Origin: Stomatobaculum longum
GTDB lineage: Bacteria > Bacillota > Clostridia > Lachnospirales > Lachnospiraceae
DNA length: 64,000 nt
NCBI GenBank assembly: GCA_000242235.1
Contig: JH590861.1
Span: forward strand, 55,467-119,466
Direction of reading: 5' to 3'
Translations under genes and position numbers: made by a program
Notes under the pieces: generated by a model
Databases searched by the model: none
Told to the model about the DNA's origin: nothing
The model's input: the letters and a program-made list of their open reading frames with translations, nothing else
Shown here: positions 1-8,891 of the stretch, piece by piece
Numbering within the stretch: position 1 is the first letter of the stretch
How the letters are laid out: every line of letters begins with the position of its first letter

Positions 1-1509
1 GCGGCTGAGAGCAGCGAGGCAACGCAGCAGACGGAGAGCACCGCTGCGAACGGCGAAGCGGCGCATGAAAAGAGCCGGTTTGAGCGTGATGCCGAAGAAG
101 CTGCGGCGCGTGCCCGGGAAGCTGCGGAAAAGGCCGCCGAGGAGGCGCGCCGCGCAAGCGAGGATACCGCCAAGTATGCAAAAGAAAAAGCGGAACAGGC
201 CGGGCAGGAGGCGAATCGGGCGGCAGACAGCACCGCACGGGCCGCGCGTGAAACCGCTGAGGAAGCGGCGAGACAGGGCGAGGCGCTGAAGCAACATTGG
301 ACGCCGGGCAATATGGAGCGCCTTGCGGCGCTGGCACCGCTCGCAGCTTTTGCCGCTGTGGTACTCGGCTACGTACTTTACTTTTTGCGCGGAATTGCCT
401 ATTCGGTTTTTGCGAATATTTTGCCGCTTTACGGCGTTGCGTACGGTCTGTCCGGTCTGTTCGGAATTGTCTTTTGGGTAAGCAAATTGCTCTTTTGCCT
501 GCTTTCCCTCGCCGGCGTCGTGGCAAGCGTGCAGCTTTACGGCAGGAAGGAGAAGCAGACAACCGGCATGGCTGTGTGCCTCGGTGCCAATGTGCTCGCG
601 TTGATCATCCTGCTGCTTCGCCTGTCCGGCAGGGGAAACCTTTTCTTTACCCTTCTCAGCATTGCGCTGGCTTTCTTTGCGCTCGATGCGCTGTCCCGCG
701 TCTTTTTGCGCGGCACCGGCATCGAATCGGACATTCAGCCGAATGAGGACTTCGCGGCCTTCAAGAGTTTTGCCGAGAATCCGAGGGAGAAGACGGAACA
801 GTTTGCGGCGGAGATGAAGCCTAAAAGAACAGAGACAACAGCTGTGAGCAGGGAGATACCGGATCCGAGCAAGTCCGTGTTTGACGGAAGCGGCCTGGAG
901 TATTTTGTCATCAACCTGTTCGGCGCTTTGCTTTGTATGGTAACCCTCGGTTTAGCGGGTCCCTGGGTTATCTGCTATGCCGTCGGCTGGGAGCGCAGGC
1001 ACAGTGTTTACAGCGGAAGACGGCTGGTCTTTAACGGCACGGGCATGCAGCTCTTCGGCAAGTGGATTATCTGGTTCCTGCTCACCATTGTGACCTGCGG
1101 TCTTTACGGTTTTGTCATGGGGCTTAAGTTGGAACAGTGGATTCTGAGTCACACGGCCTTTGCGGATGAAGTGAGCGATCCGAATAACTCGGATGTGTTC
1201 CCGAATTCCGGGTTTGACGGCAATATGTTTGAGTGGATCGGTTATAACCTGGTCACCGCACTGGTAGGGACGCTGACCTGCGGCATCGCGGTTCCGTGGG
1301 TGGTTTGCAGCTTTAACAAGTGGTATGCGCCGAATGCCCGCATTTCCGGAAAGCGCCTCCGTTTTGACGGAAGCGGTGCCGAACTCTTCGGTCAGTACAT
1401 TGTGGTACTCCTGCTGAGCATCGTGACCTGCGGTCTTTACGCACCCTGGGGCTTTGTGAAACTGCGCCGCTGGTACGTGTCCCATGTCAGAATTGCGGAT
1501 GCAGTCTGA
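1..1509 (+). CDS. DUF898 (YjgN-like) membrane protein with coiled-coil N-terminus, 5' partial
   Basis: The open frame runs in from the left edge without a start, so the gene is cut at its 5' end; 502 residues are visible. The first ~100 residues are rich in Ala, Glu, Lys and Arg (repeats such as EEAAARAREAAEKAAEEA) and look like a long charged helix or coiled coil. Residues ~105-250 hold several hydrophobic segments. The last ~210 residues contain two tandem copies of a DUF898-like unit, each starting FDG and carrying paired hydrophobic helices with a conserved VTCGLY motif and a GxxLxFxGxGxxLFG-type segment. DUF898 proteins are polytopic membrane proteins of unknown function. An internal ATG at 313 exists, but the charged frame upstream reads on without a stop, so I treat it as internal. 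Function is not assigned. Confidence 0.75.
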   Translation, partial: AAESSEATQQTESTAANGEAAHEKSRFERDAEEAAARAREAAEKAAEEARRASEDTAKYAKEKAEQAGQEANRAADSTARAARETAEEAARQGEALKQHWTPGNMERLAALAPLAAFAAVVLGYVLYFLRGIAYSVFANILPLYGVAYGLSGLFGIVFWVSKLLFCLLSLAGVVASVQLYGRKEKQTTGMAVCLGANVLALIILLLRLSGRGNLFFTLLSIALAFFALDALSRVFLRGTGIESDIQPNEDFAAFKSFAENPREKTEQFAAEMKPKRTETTAVSREIPDPSKSVFDGSGLEYFVINLFGALLCMVTLGLAGPWVICYAVGWERRHSVYSGRRLVFNGTGMQLFGKWIIWFLLTIVTCGLYGFVMGLKLEQWILSHTAFADEVSDPNNSDVFPNSGFDGNMFEWIGYNLVTALVGTLTCGIAVPWVVCSFNKWYAPNARISGKRLRFDGSGAELFGQYIVVLLLSIVTCGLYAPWGFVKLRRWYVSHVRIADAV

Positions 1510-1533
1510 GGGTCAAATATAAGTTGTTAGACG

Positions 1534-1567
1534 AAAAGGGCGCGGTGAAAACCGCGCTCTTCTGTTC
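1534..1567 (+). terminator. Rho-independent terminator after the DUF898 gene
   Basis: A hairpin with arms around GGCGCGGT and ACCGCGCT closes on a GAAA tetraloop and is followed by a short T-rich stretch. It lies about 25 bases past the DUF898 stop codon. Confidence 0.6.
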
Positions 1568-1895
1568 GGAATACAATCTTTTTCGGGCGGTTGTTCGGCA
1601 ACATGTTCAAAAGATGAGAGCAAGCGAATTGCAAATTGGATAAAAGCAAGTAAGAATTCCGGATTTCTTCGGAGATGGGGCGCGGGAAAACACAAGACTC
1701 TTGTGCAGAGTTACCAGTAGGCACAAGCTGTTGTAATGAAATTGTAACTTCTCGTAACAGGAACAACTCTTTTTTTTCGCGCAGACTATGTTATACTTTC
1801 CTTAATATTGCGTTACGTCGGACACGACGCGGCGCGTGTACTTGAAAATCGAATTTGTGAAGAATGAATTTTTGAAAGATAGAGAAGAGCGGACG
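1568..1895. other. Intergenic region upstream of the VanW gene
   Basis: No convincing gene is seen in this stretch. A small hairpin (CACAAG-ACT-CTTGTG) lies near 1690. An extended -10 element, TG-T-TATACT, sits at 1789-1797 without a clear -35, and is the best promoter candidate for the downstream wall protein. A GTG at 1836 could extend the downstream frame by 20 residues. Confidence 0.4.
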
Positions 1896-3719
1896 ATGAG
1901 CGTGAGAGGCGATAAGGGGAGTCACTATTACAGACAGCGGCAGCGGAGACTGCGGGATCGGCAGCGGAGAGTCATAATCGGAGCGGCAGGGGCGGTTCTT
2001 GTCGTTTCTCTTTCGATTTTCGGCATTTCCCGCATCGTGCAGGCGGGCAAACGGGATAAGGGCAGGGCGGCGGTTGCGAGTACGGAGAGCAATGAGAAAC
2101 TGAAGGGCAGCTGCAAAATTAACGATGTTGATATTTCCGGCATGACAAAGGAAGCGGCGAGAAAGGCCGTGCTCGAGAAGTACAAGTGGAATTTACGGGT
2201 CTCCGAGAACGCTGCGGCGGAGACCGAAACCGAGAGCGGTGCAGCGGACGGCAGCACTGTCGATAACACGACGGCAGCGGAGAAGGAGACAAGTTCGGCC
2301 GCAAAGACATCGACCGCCAAGGACAGCGCGGACGATGCGGACTATGCGGTCGCGGACCTTCTCAAGGGGAAGCTCGAGAAGGTGCTCACGGAGATTTATG
2401 ACGAGGGCGATAAGAAGGAAGACCATAACTACTTGCTGGACGCCGAGAGCATGGATGCCGAAATTGCTTCCGAGGTGCAGAACATCGCGAAGAAGTGGAA
2501 CCGGAGCGCCAAGAGTGCGGAGCTCAAGAGTTTTGACAAGACGACCAATACGTTTTCGTACAGCGATTCCACCGAAGGACGCAAGGTGGACGAGACAGCC
2601 ATGGCGGATGCCATCAAAGCTGCGATGAACAATCAGAATTACGAAGCCGTGCTTCCGCTCAAGGCGGAGATAACGGAACCGGAACTGACGACCGCAGACG
2701 CAAAGGACAAATACAAGGTCATCGCAACCTTTACGACGACCGCGACCGACAATGCGGATCGAAACAACAATTTAAAGCTCGCCTGCGAGGCACTGGACGG
2801 CAAGATTCTGAAAGTCGGCGACGAGTTTTCGTTTAACCAGACGACGGGCAACCGTACGCTGGAGCGCGGCTACAAGCCTGCCGGTGCCTACCAGATGGGC
2901 AAGGTTGTGCTGGAGCCGGGCGGCGGTGTCTGCCAGGTTTCGACCACGCTGTACAACACAGTGGTAAAGGCCGGTATCATGCCGACCGAGCGTCACGCGC
3001 ACACCTTCGCGCCGACCTATGTGACGCCGGGTGAGGACGCGGCAGTCAGCTACGACGGCTATGCCGGTCCGGACATGAAGTTTATCAATACGACCAAGTA
3101 CGCGATGGCCATTCGCGCAAAGTTTGACCCGAAGGCAAAGACTGTGACGGTCTCGCTGGTCGGTATTCCGATTCTGGACGACGGCGTCACGATTTCTATG
3201 GTCTCGAAGAAACTCGAGGATATGGATAACGGCGGTGTGGAATATGTCGAGGACACGACTCTGAAGCCGGGTGTCGAGAAGAAAATTGCGGACGGCACCA
3301 TCGGCAGCCGCTGGGTCACGAACATTGTGACCAAGAAAAACGGCGAGGTGACTTCGGACGAGTTCTTCCACAATTCGAGCTACAAGGGACACTCGAAGAA
3401 GATTGCGCGAAACACGAGCGGCAAGGTCACGGCGACGCAGGCGGCAGATGCGATGACCATCACCGAGAACACCGAGACGGCGGCAGGGCAGGCGACCGCA
3501 TCGCCGACCGAGGCGGTGAACCCGGGCAAGGCAGCCGAGAGCGCGGCGAGCAAGGTTGAGCCGAAGAACAGCGAGACGAAGGCAACCGAGACCTCCAAGA
3601 GCGCGGAGACGAAGGCACCGGCAGCCGAGACCACGAAGGGACCCGGCGCGAACATCTCGGAGGGACCGACCATGGCACCTTCTACGGAGGAAACCGTGCA
3701 GGCGGCACCGCAGAATTAA
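1896..3719 (+). CDS. VanW family wall-associated protein with G5-like C-terminal region
   Basis: The 607-residue product has a basic N-terminus and one membrane segment (about residues 30-50, VIIGAAGAVLVVSLSIFGI), so it is probably a membrane-anchored extracytoplasmic protein. A low-complexity Ala/Glu/Thr/Ser insert follows, then a region resembling the peptidoglycan-binding domain that usually precedes VanW. The VanW domain has its hallmark GGGVCQVSTTLYN at ~350, with FSFNQTTGNRT just before it. A G5-like stretch (VEYVEDTTLKPG onward) and a long Thr/Glu/Ala-rich tail end the protein. The exact biochemical role of VanW is unknown; relatives of this form are cell-wall proteins, not resistance determinants. 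I chose ATG 1896 over GTG 1836 because a purine-rich stretch (gatagagaagag) precedes it and the 20 extra residues look unrelated to the family. Confidence 0.85.
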   Translation: MSVRGDKGSHYYRQRQRRLRDRQRRVIIGAAGAVLVVSLSIFGISRIVQAGKRDKGRAAVASTESNEKLKGSCKINDVDISGMTKEAARKAVLEKYKWNLRVSENAAAETETESGAADGSTVDNTTAAEKETSSAAKTSTAKDSADDADYAVADLLKGKLEKVLTEIYDEGDKKEDHNYLLDAESMDAEIASEVQNIAKKWNRSAKSAELKSFDKTTNTFSYSDSTEGRKVDETAMADAIKAAMNNQNYEAVLPLKAEITEPELTTADAKDKYKVIATFTTTATDNADRNNNLKLACEALDGKILKVGDEFSFNQTTGNRTLERGYKPAGAYQMGKVVLEPGGGVCQVSTTLYNTVVKAGIMPTERHAHTFAPTYVTPGEDAAVSYDGYAGPDMKFINTTKYAMAIRAKFDPKAKTVTVSLVGIPILDDGVTISMVSKKLEDMDNGGVEYVEDTTLKPGVEKKIADGTIGSRWVTNIVTKKNGEVTSDEFFHNSSYKGHSKKIARNTSGKVTATQAADAMTITENTETAAGQATASPTEAVNPGKAAESAASKVEPKNSETKATETSKSAETKAPAAETTKGPGANISEGPTMAPSTEETVQAAPQN

Positions 3720-3750
3720 AAAACGTGTACCCCATAAGATACATGAAACA

Positions 3751-3792
3751 GGCAGTTGCGCATTGTATTTTGGCGCAGCTGCCTGTTATAAT
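3751..3792 (+). promoter_or_regulatory. nifJ promoter overlapping an inverted repeat
   Basis: TTGTAT at 3763-3768 and TATAAT at 3787-3792 are separated by 18 bases and lie ~70 bases before the nifJ start. An 11-bp inverted repeat (GGCAGTTGCGC at 3751-3761, GCGCAGCTGCC at 3773-3783, one mismatch) brackets the -35 box and spacer. It may be an operator or the remains of an upstream terminator. Confidence 0.6.
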
Positions 3793-3860
3793 ATTGTCAG
3801 ACGCTATAAAAATTCAGAAACAAGTGTTTCTGAGTTCCAATTTCACTTGGGAGGTATCAC

Positions 3861-6800
3861 ATGGCAAGAAAATGGAAAACCATGGATGGTAACCAGGCGG
3901 CGGCGCATGCGTCTTATGCGTTCACCGACGTCGCGGCTATCTATCCGATTACGCCTTCTTCTCCGATGGCTGAGCACACGGATGAGTGGGCAACGCAGGG
4001 TCTGAAGAACATCTTCGGTCACACGGTTCAGATCACGGAGATGCAGTCTGAGGCAGGTGCGGCAGGTGCCGTTCACGGTTCCCTCGTCGCAGGCGCTCTG
4101 ACCACGACCTACACCGCATCGCAGGGTCTGCTTCTCATGATCCCGAACCTCTACAAGATTGCAGGTGAGATGCTCCCGGGCGTGTTCAATGTTTCCGCGC
4201 GTGCCATTGCAACCCACGCACTCAGCATTTTCGGCGATCACTCGGACATCTACGCATGTCGTCAGACCGGCTGTGCAATGCTCTGTGAGTCTTCCGTGCA
4301 GGAAGTCATGGACCTGACGCCGGTCGCACATCTCGCAGCAATCAAGGGCAGAATTCCGTTCATCAACTTCTTCGACGGTTTCCGTACTTCTCACGAGATT
4401 CAGAAGATTCAGATCTGGGATTACGAGGATCTGAAGGATATGGCTGATTTCGACGCAATTCAGGCGTTCCGCGACAAGGCTCTGAACCCGAACCACGCGG
4501 AGGAGAAGGGCCAGGCGCAGAACCCGGACGTCTTCTTCCAGATCAACGAGTCGAGAAACCAGTTCTATGACAAGCTGCCGGAGATCGTGCAGGACTACAT
4601 GGACAAGGTCAACGCAAAGCTCGGCACGGACTATAAGCTCTTCAACTACTACGGCGCAGAGGATGCGGAAGTTGTCATCATCGCGATGGGTTCCGTCAAC
4701 GACACGATTGAGGAGACCATCGACTATCTGACCAAGCAGGGCAAGAAGGTCGGTCTCGTGAAGGTTCGCCTGTATCGTCCGTTCAGCGCAAAGGCTCTGG
4801 TCGAGGCTCTTCCGAAGTCTGTGAAGCGCATCGAAGTGCTTGACAGAACCAAGGAGGCAGGTTCCATCGGTGAGCCGCTCTACCTCGATGTGGTCGCTGC
4901 ACTCCGCGACACCGAGTTTGCAAATGTTCCGGTCTTCACGGGCCGCTACGGTCTCGGTTCCAAGGACACGACGCCGAAGGATATCGTCGCAGTGTTCGAG
5001 AACACCGAGAAGAAGCGCTTCACGGTCGGTATCGTGGACGATGTGACCCACCTGTCCCTCGAGACCGGTGCAAACCTTGTCACGACGCCGGAAGGCACGA
5101 CGAACTGCAAGTTCTGGGGTCTCGGCGCAGACGGTACCGTCGGTGCAAACAAGAACTCCATCAAGATCATCGGTGACAACACCGATATGTATGCGCAGGC
5201 ATACTTTGATTATGACTCGAAGAAGTCCGGCGGTGTCACGATGTCTCACCTCCGCTTCGGTCACAAGCCGATTAAGTCCACCTACCTGATTCACCAGGCA
5301 GACTTCGTGGCTTGCCACAACCCGGCTTACATCCGCAAGTACAACATGGTTCAGGAACTTGTGGACGGCGGTACCTTCCTGCTGAACTGCGCTTGGAGCG
5401 ATGCGGAGCTTGAGGAGCATCTGCCGGGCCAGGTCAAGAAGTACATCTACGACCACAAGATTAACCTCTACACGATTGACGGTGTGAAGATCGGTATCGA
5501 GACCGGCATGGGCCCGACCCGTATCAACACGATTCTTCAGTCCGCATTCTTCAAGCTGACCGGCATCATCCCGGAGGAGAAGGCAATTACCCTCATGAAG
5601 GATGCCGCGCAGAAGACCTACGGCCGCAAGGGTGAGGATGTCGTCAAGAAGAACTGGAACGCAATCGATGCCGGCGCTTCGGGCGCTCACAAGGTTGAGG
5701 TTCCGGAGAGCTGGAAGGATGCGAAGGACGAGGGTCTCGACTTCACGCACGCATCTCACGGTCCGGAGGCAGTCAAGAAGTTCGTCAACACGATTCAGTC
5801 TGCGGTCAATGCGCAGGAGGGCAACAACCTTCCGGTTTCCGCATTCATGGATTACATGGACGGCACCACGCCGAACGGCACGGCTGCTTACGAGAAGCGT
5901 GGTATCGCGGTTGATGTTCCGGTCTGGAATCCGGACACCTGCGTCCAGTGCACACAGTGTTCCTATGTCTGCCCGCACGCTGCAATTCGTCCGGTTGCTA
6001 TGACCGAGGAAGAGGCGAAGAACGCACCGGAAGGCATGAAGATGACCGACCTCAAGATGATGCCGGGCTACAAGTTCGCCATCAATGTCTCCGTTCTCGA
6101 CTGCACGGGCTGCGGAAGCTGCGCAAATGTCTGCCCGGGCAATGTGAAGAACCAGACGCTCGTCATGCAGCCGCTCGCGGACAATGCTGACAAGCAGAAG
6201 TTCTTTGACTATGCTGTTACGCTGCCGGAGAAGCAGGAAGTCATCGACAAGTTCAAGATGAGCACCGTCAAGGGCTCTCAGTTCAAGAAGCCGCTGCTTG
6301 AGTTCTCGGGCGCTTGCGCAGGCTGCGGTGAGACACCGTATGCAAAGCTTGTCACCCAGCTCTTCGGTGACAGAATGTACATCTCGAACGCAACCGGCTG
6401 CTCCTCGATTTGGGGCAACAGCTCGCCGTCCACGCCGTACACGACGAACGAGAAGGGCCAGGGTCCGGCTTGGGACAACTCCCTCTTCGAGGACAACGCT
6501 GAGTTCGGTTACGGTATGCTGCTTGCAAACCGCGCAATCCGCGACGGTCTGAAGAGCAAGGTTGAGGAGCTCAACGAGACCGCTTCGAACGACGAGACCA
6601 AGAAGGCTTGCCAGGCTTGGCTTGACACCTACTCTGTCGGCGCAACGAACGGCGCAGCAACGGATGCACTGGTCGAGGCACTCGAGAAGGACGGCAGCGA
6701 GCTCGCGAAGGAGATCCTCAAGCAGAAGGATTACCTGAACAAGAAGAGCCAGTGGATCTTCGGCGGCGACGGTTGGGCTTACGATATCGGCTTCGGCGGT

Positions 6801-7403
6801 GTGGACCACGTCATCGCTTCCGGCAAGGATATCAACATCCTCGTCTTCGATACCGAGGTGTATTCGAACACCGGCGGTCAGTCCTCCAAGTCCACCAAGA
6901 CCGGTGCAATCGCACAGTTCGCGGCAGGCGGTAAGGAGACCAAGAAGAAGGATCTCGCAGGCATTGCGATGACCTACGGCTATGTCTATGTCGCACAGAT
7001 CAGCATGGGCGCGGATATGAACCAGGCGCTCAAGGCTCTCGCAGAGGCAGAGGCTTATCCGGGTCCGTCCCTGATTCTCGCTTACTCGCCGTGCATCAAC
7101 CACGGTATCAAGAAGGGCATGAACAAGGCTATGACCGAGGAGAAGCTCGCGGTTGAGTCCGGTTACTGGAACAACTTCCGCTTCAACCCGGCTGCCGAGA
7201 AGAAGTTCACGCTGGATTCCAAGGCACCGAAGGAAGGCGAGTACAGAGACTTCCTGATGGGCGAGGTGCGTTACAACTCCCTCATGCTGAAGAACCCGGA
7301 GAGAGCGGAGCAGCTCTTCACGAAGAACGAGCAGGATGCAATGGCTCGCTACGAGTACCTGAAGAAGCTGGTCGCACTTTACGACGACAGCAAGACCGAA
7401 TAA
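3861..7403 (+). CDS. nifJ: Pyruvate:ferredoxin (flavodoxin) oxidoreductase, single-chain
   Basis: This 1180-residue enzyme oxidises pyruvate with CoA to acetyl-CoA and CO2 and passes electrons to ferredoxin or flavodoxin. It is the entry point of the acetate pathway completed by ackA and pta further along the window. The N-terminal domain starts with the family motif GNQAAAHASYAFTDVAAIYP. Two 4Fe-4S cysteine clusters are present (CVQCTQCSYVCPHA near 694 and CTGCGSCANVCPGN near 750). A third cysteine set begins with CAGCGETPY near 815. The thiamine diphosphate motif GDGWAYDIGFGG is near 970. Length matches the homodimeric PFOR family. The gene has a strong promoter, a GGGAGGT ribosome site and its own terminator, so it is monocistronic. 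Its codon use is strongly biased, as expected for an abundant enzyme. Confidence 0.97.
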   Translation: MARKWKTMDGNQAAAHASYAFTDVAAIYPITPSSPMAEHTDEWATQGLKNIFGHTVQITEMQSEAGAAGAVHGSLVAGALTTTYTASQGLLLMIPNLYKIAGEMLPGVFNVSARAIATHALSIFGDHSDIYACRQTGCAMLCESSVQEVMDLTPVAHLAAIKGRIPFINFFDGFRTSHEIQKIQIWDYEDLKDMADFDAIQAFRDKALNPNHAEEKGQAQNPDVFFQINESRNQFYDKLPEIVQDYMDKVNAKLGTDYKLFNYYGAEDAEVVIIAMGSVNDTIEETIDYLTKQGKKVGLVKVRLYRPFSAKALVEALPKSVKRIEVLDRTKEAGSIGEPLYLDVVAALRDTEFANVPVFTGRYGLGSKDTTPKDIVAVFENTEKKRFTVGIVDDVTHLSLETGANLVTTPEGTTNCKFWGLGADGTVGANKNSIKIIGDNTDMYAQAYFDYDSKKSGGVTMSHLRFGHKPIKSTYLIHQADFVACHNPAYIRKYNMVQELVDGGTFLLNCAWSDAELEEHLPGQVKKYIYDHKINLYTIDGVKIGIETGMGPTRINTILQSAFFKLTGIIPEEKAITLMKDAAQKTYGRKGEDVVKKNWNAIDAGASGAHKVEVPESWKDAKDEGLDFTHASHGPEAVKKFVNTIQSAVNAQEGNNLPVSAFMDYMDGTTPNGTAAYEKRGIAVDVPVWNPDTCVQCTQCSYVCPHAAIRPVAMTEEEAKNAPEGMKMTDLKMMPGYKFAINVSVLDCTGCGSCANVCPGNVKNQTLVMQPLADNADKQKFFDYAVTLPEKQEVIDKFKMSTVKGSQFKKPLLEFSGACAGCGETPYAKLVTQLFGDRMYISNATGCSSIWGNSSPSTPYTTNEKGQGPAWDNSLFEDNAEFGYGMLLANRAIRDGLKSKVEELNETASNDETKKACQAWLDTYSVGATNGAATDALVEALEKDGSELAKEILKQKDYLNKKSQWIFGGDGWAYDIGFGGVDHVIASGKDINILVFDTEVYSNTGGQSSKSTKTGAIAQFAAGGKETKKKDLAGIAMTYGYVYVAQISMGADMNQALKALAEAEAYPGPSLILAYSPCINHGIKKGMNKAMTEEKLAVESGYWNNFRFNPAAEKKFTLDSKAPKEGEYRDFLMGEVRYNSLMLKNPERAEQLFTKNEQDAMARYEYLKKLVALYDDSKTE

Positions 7404-7439
7404 TAGAAGACAGCAAACGCTGTATGCGATCCTACGGAA

Positions 7440-7468
7440 GGGGCGGACGAAAGTCCGCCCCTGTTTTT
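7440..7468 (+). terminator. Rho-independent terminator of nifJ
   Basis: A perfect 9-bp stem (GGGGCGGAC / GTCCGCCCC) with a GAAA loop is followed by TGTTTTTT, about 35 bases after the nifJ stop. Confidence 0.92.
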
Positions 7469-7622
7469 TGTCTGCGATTGCGGCACGACGCAAAGAGGTA
7501 TACCAAAGAACCAAGAAAAGGCCTACCTTTGCAGGATGAAATCCTGCCCTGCCGTGCCTAGAGTAGAGATAGCAGAGTCTGTTTTGTGCCTGTCTTGACA
7601 GAGAGAAGGGAGATGTATCCAT

Positions 7623-8267
7623 GTGAGAAAAGGAAAACTTATTGCGGTGACAGCACTGCTTGCTGTGCTGGCCATGCAGGGAACGGTCTATGCGGCGACC
7701 GTCACCAAGGTCAGCGCCAGTGTAAGTGCGGAAGAAAAGGAGGAGACAGCCTTGCGGGAAGAGGAAGCGGCGAAGGCCTCGGCAGAGGAGACAGCCGGGA
7801 CGACAAGAGAGACGGGCGCAGCAGTCGAAGAGAACGAACCGCCGACCAGAATCTATGTGAGCAAGGGAAAAAAAGAACTCACGCTCTATGTGAACCATCA
7901 GGTGATCGGCGTCTGGGCGTGCAATATCGGCACCAATTCGGCCTTGGGGAAAAAACAGGTTGAGGGCGACCGGATTACGCCGAGCGGCGAGTATTATATC
8001 TGTCTCCGGAATCCGAAGAGCAACTATCATCTCTCGCTCGGACTGTCCTATCCCGACAAGTCGGACGCGGACCGCGGCTTCGCACAGAGACTCATTTCCG
8101 AGGCGGAAAAGGATGCGATTTACGCGGCAATTGACCAGGGGGGATGTCCGCACTGGAAGACCGCTCTCGGCGGCTATGTGATGATACACGGAAATAAGCC
8201 TCTTGTACTTTGTGCCGGATGCGCGCAAGGCGGGCGGTGCCTATGTGACGGTAAGCGGGCGGCTTAA
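7623..8267 (+). pseudogene. Truncated L,D-transpeptidase (YkuD family), catalytic end replaced
   Basis: The start is a GTG preceded by AAGGGAG. The product has a signal peptide (cleavage likely after VYA, residue ~24), a charged linker, and a YkuD domain beginning near residue 75 (RIYVSKGKKELTLYV). Homology to the family continues through TPSGEYYICLRNPKSNYHLSLGLSYP and reaches MIHG near residue 190. In active enzymes this is followed by a Ser/Thr-x-Gly-Cys catalytic motif and a C-terminal helix. Here the frame ends in a Cys/Gly-rich, unrelated tail (LCAGCAQGGRCLC) and stops. The same bases read in another frame encode the end of a YolD-like protein (next entry), so the tail is out of frame. 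The LCAGCA stretch is probably a chance match rather than an active site. L,D-transpeptidases make 3-3 peptidoglycan crosslinks; this copy is most likely inactive. Confidence 0.7.
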
Positions 8268-8376
8268 AAAGATAACGGACTTGCCGCGATGCATACACCT
8301 GACGGACGGGAGCCGGATTCCGATCGAGGATATCGTTGCGGTGGAAAGTCCCGGTTTAAACGATGACATTGCTTGA
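8200..8376 (+). pseudogene. C-terminal fragment of a YolD-like protein
   Basis: In the frame that is +1 to the transpeptidase, the sequence reads YFVPDARKAGGAYVTVSGR, then KKITDLPRCIHLTDGSRIP and IEDIVAVE before a stop at 8374-8376. This is the typical end of Lachnospiraceae YolD-like proteins, which are small proteins often associated with Y-family polymerases. There is no start codon with a ribosome site, and a stop precedes it at 8182. It is therefore a remnant joined to the transpeptidase by deletion or recombination near 8195-8200. Confidence 0.65.
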
Positions 8377-8476
8377 GCCTTGCTTCGACAAACCTCTTCC
8401 TCAAATCGCAGTCATAGGTTAGAGAACAAGGAAAAAACGCTTCCGGATAGAGCAAGCGGTCAATGACGGAATACTA

Positions 8477-8517
8477 GGTGCAGTGTGCGTGTCATGCGCA
8501 TGCTGCACCGTTTTTTG
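8477..8517 (+). terminator. Rho-independent terminator upstream of BREX
   Basis: A 13-bp stem (GGTGCAGTGTGCG / CGCATGCTGCACC, two G-U pairs) with a five-base loop is followed by GTTTTTTG. Confidence 0.88.
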
Positions 8518-8575
8518 TGGGCAGGAACTGCCGCACAGGCATCTTGGGCAAATGAAAATTCGAATGAACTTTAGA

Positions 8576-8604
8576 TTGGTTTTATTCGTTTCCTGGAGTA
8601 AACT
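8576..8604 (+). promoter_or_regulatory. Probable promoter of the BREX operon
   Basis: TTGGTT (8576-8581) and TAAACT (8599-8604) are 17 bases apart, ~60 bases before the first gene of the operon and downstream of a terminator. Confidence 0.6.
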
Positions 8605-8663
8605 AGAAATGTGAGAGTTTAACTTGCCGTGAGTGATTTTGGACATCGAAAAAGAGGTTCCGG

Positions 8664-8891
8664 ATGGATTTCATGACGATTCAGCAGGTTTCTGAAAAAT
8701 GGGGAATCTGCGCGAGGAGAGTACAGACATTATGCATGGAAGGGCGAATTGAAGGCGTCGAGCGTTTGGGGCATCAATGGATCATTCCGGTTAACGCAGA
8801 AAAGCCGAAGGATGCCAGAATCAAAAGCGGCAAATACATCAAAAAGAAATCCGGAAACGGAGAGAGCGAAGATGGAAAGAAAACCGTATAG
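8664..8891 (+). CDS. Excisionase/MerR-like helix-turn-helix protein at the head of the BREX operon
   Basis: This 75-residue protein begins MDFMTIQQVSEKWGICARR, followed by VQTLCMEGRIEGVERLGHQW, which is the pattern of excisionase-type winged helix-turn-helix DNA-binding domains. A basic Lys-rich tail follows. Its end overlaps the brxA start by 20 bases, so the two are translationally coupled and it is part of the operon. It is not the WYL-type BrxR regulator known from other BREX loci. An autoregulatory or recombination-related role is possible, but neither is shown by the sequence. Confidence 0.8.
   Translation: MDFMTIQQVSEKWGICARRVQTLCMEGRIEGVERLGHQWIIPVNAEKPKDARIKSGKYIKKKSGNGESEDGKKTV

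Larger units (their letters stand above)
8377..8663. other. Intergenic region between the YolD remnant and BREX
   Basis: No gene is seen here. The stretch holds a terminator (8477-8517) and the promoter of the BREX operon (8576-8604), both listed separately. Confidence 0.5.

Noticed and set aside
1836-1895. GTG start 20 codons upstream for the VanW protein
   Set aside because: The extra residues do not fit the family, and ATG 1896 has a suitable purine-rich site.
3843-8228. A 1461-codon open frame on the minus strand opposite nifJ
   Set aside because: It arises from the strong codon bias of nifJ; the translation has no domain features and no ribosome site, and it runs across the terminator and the next gene.
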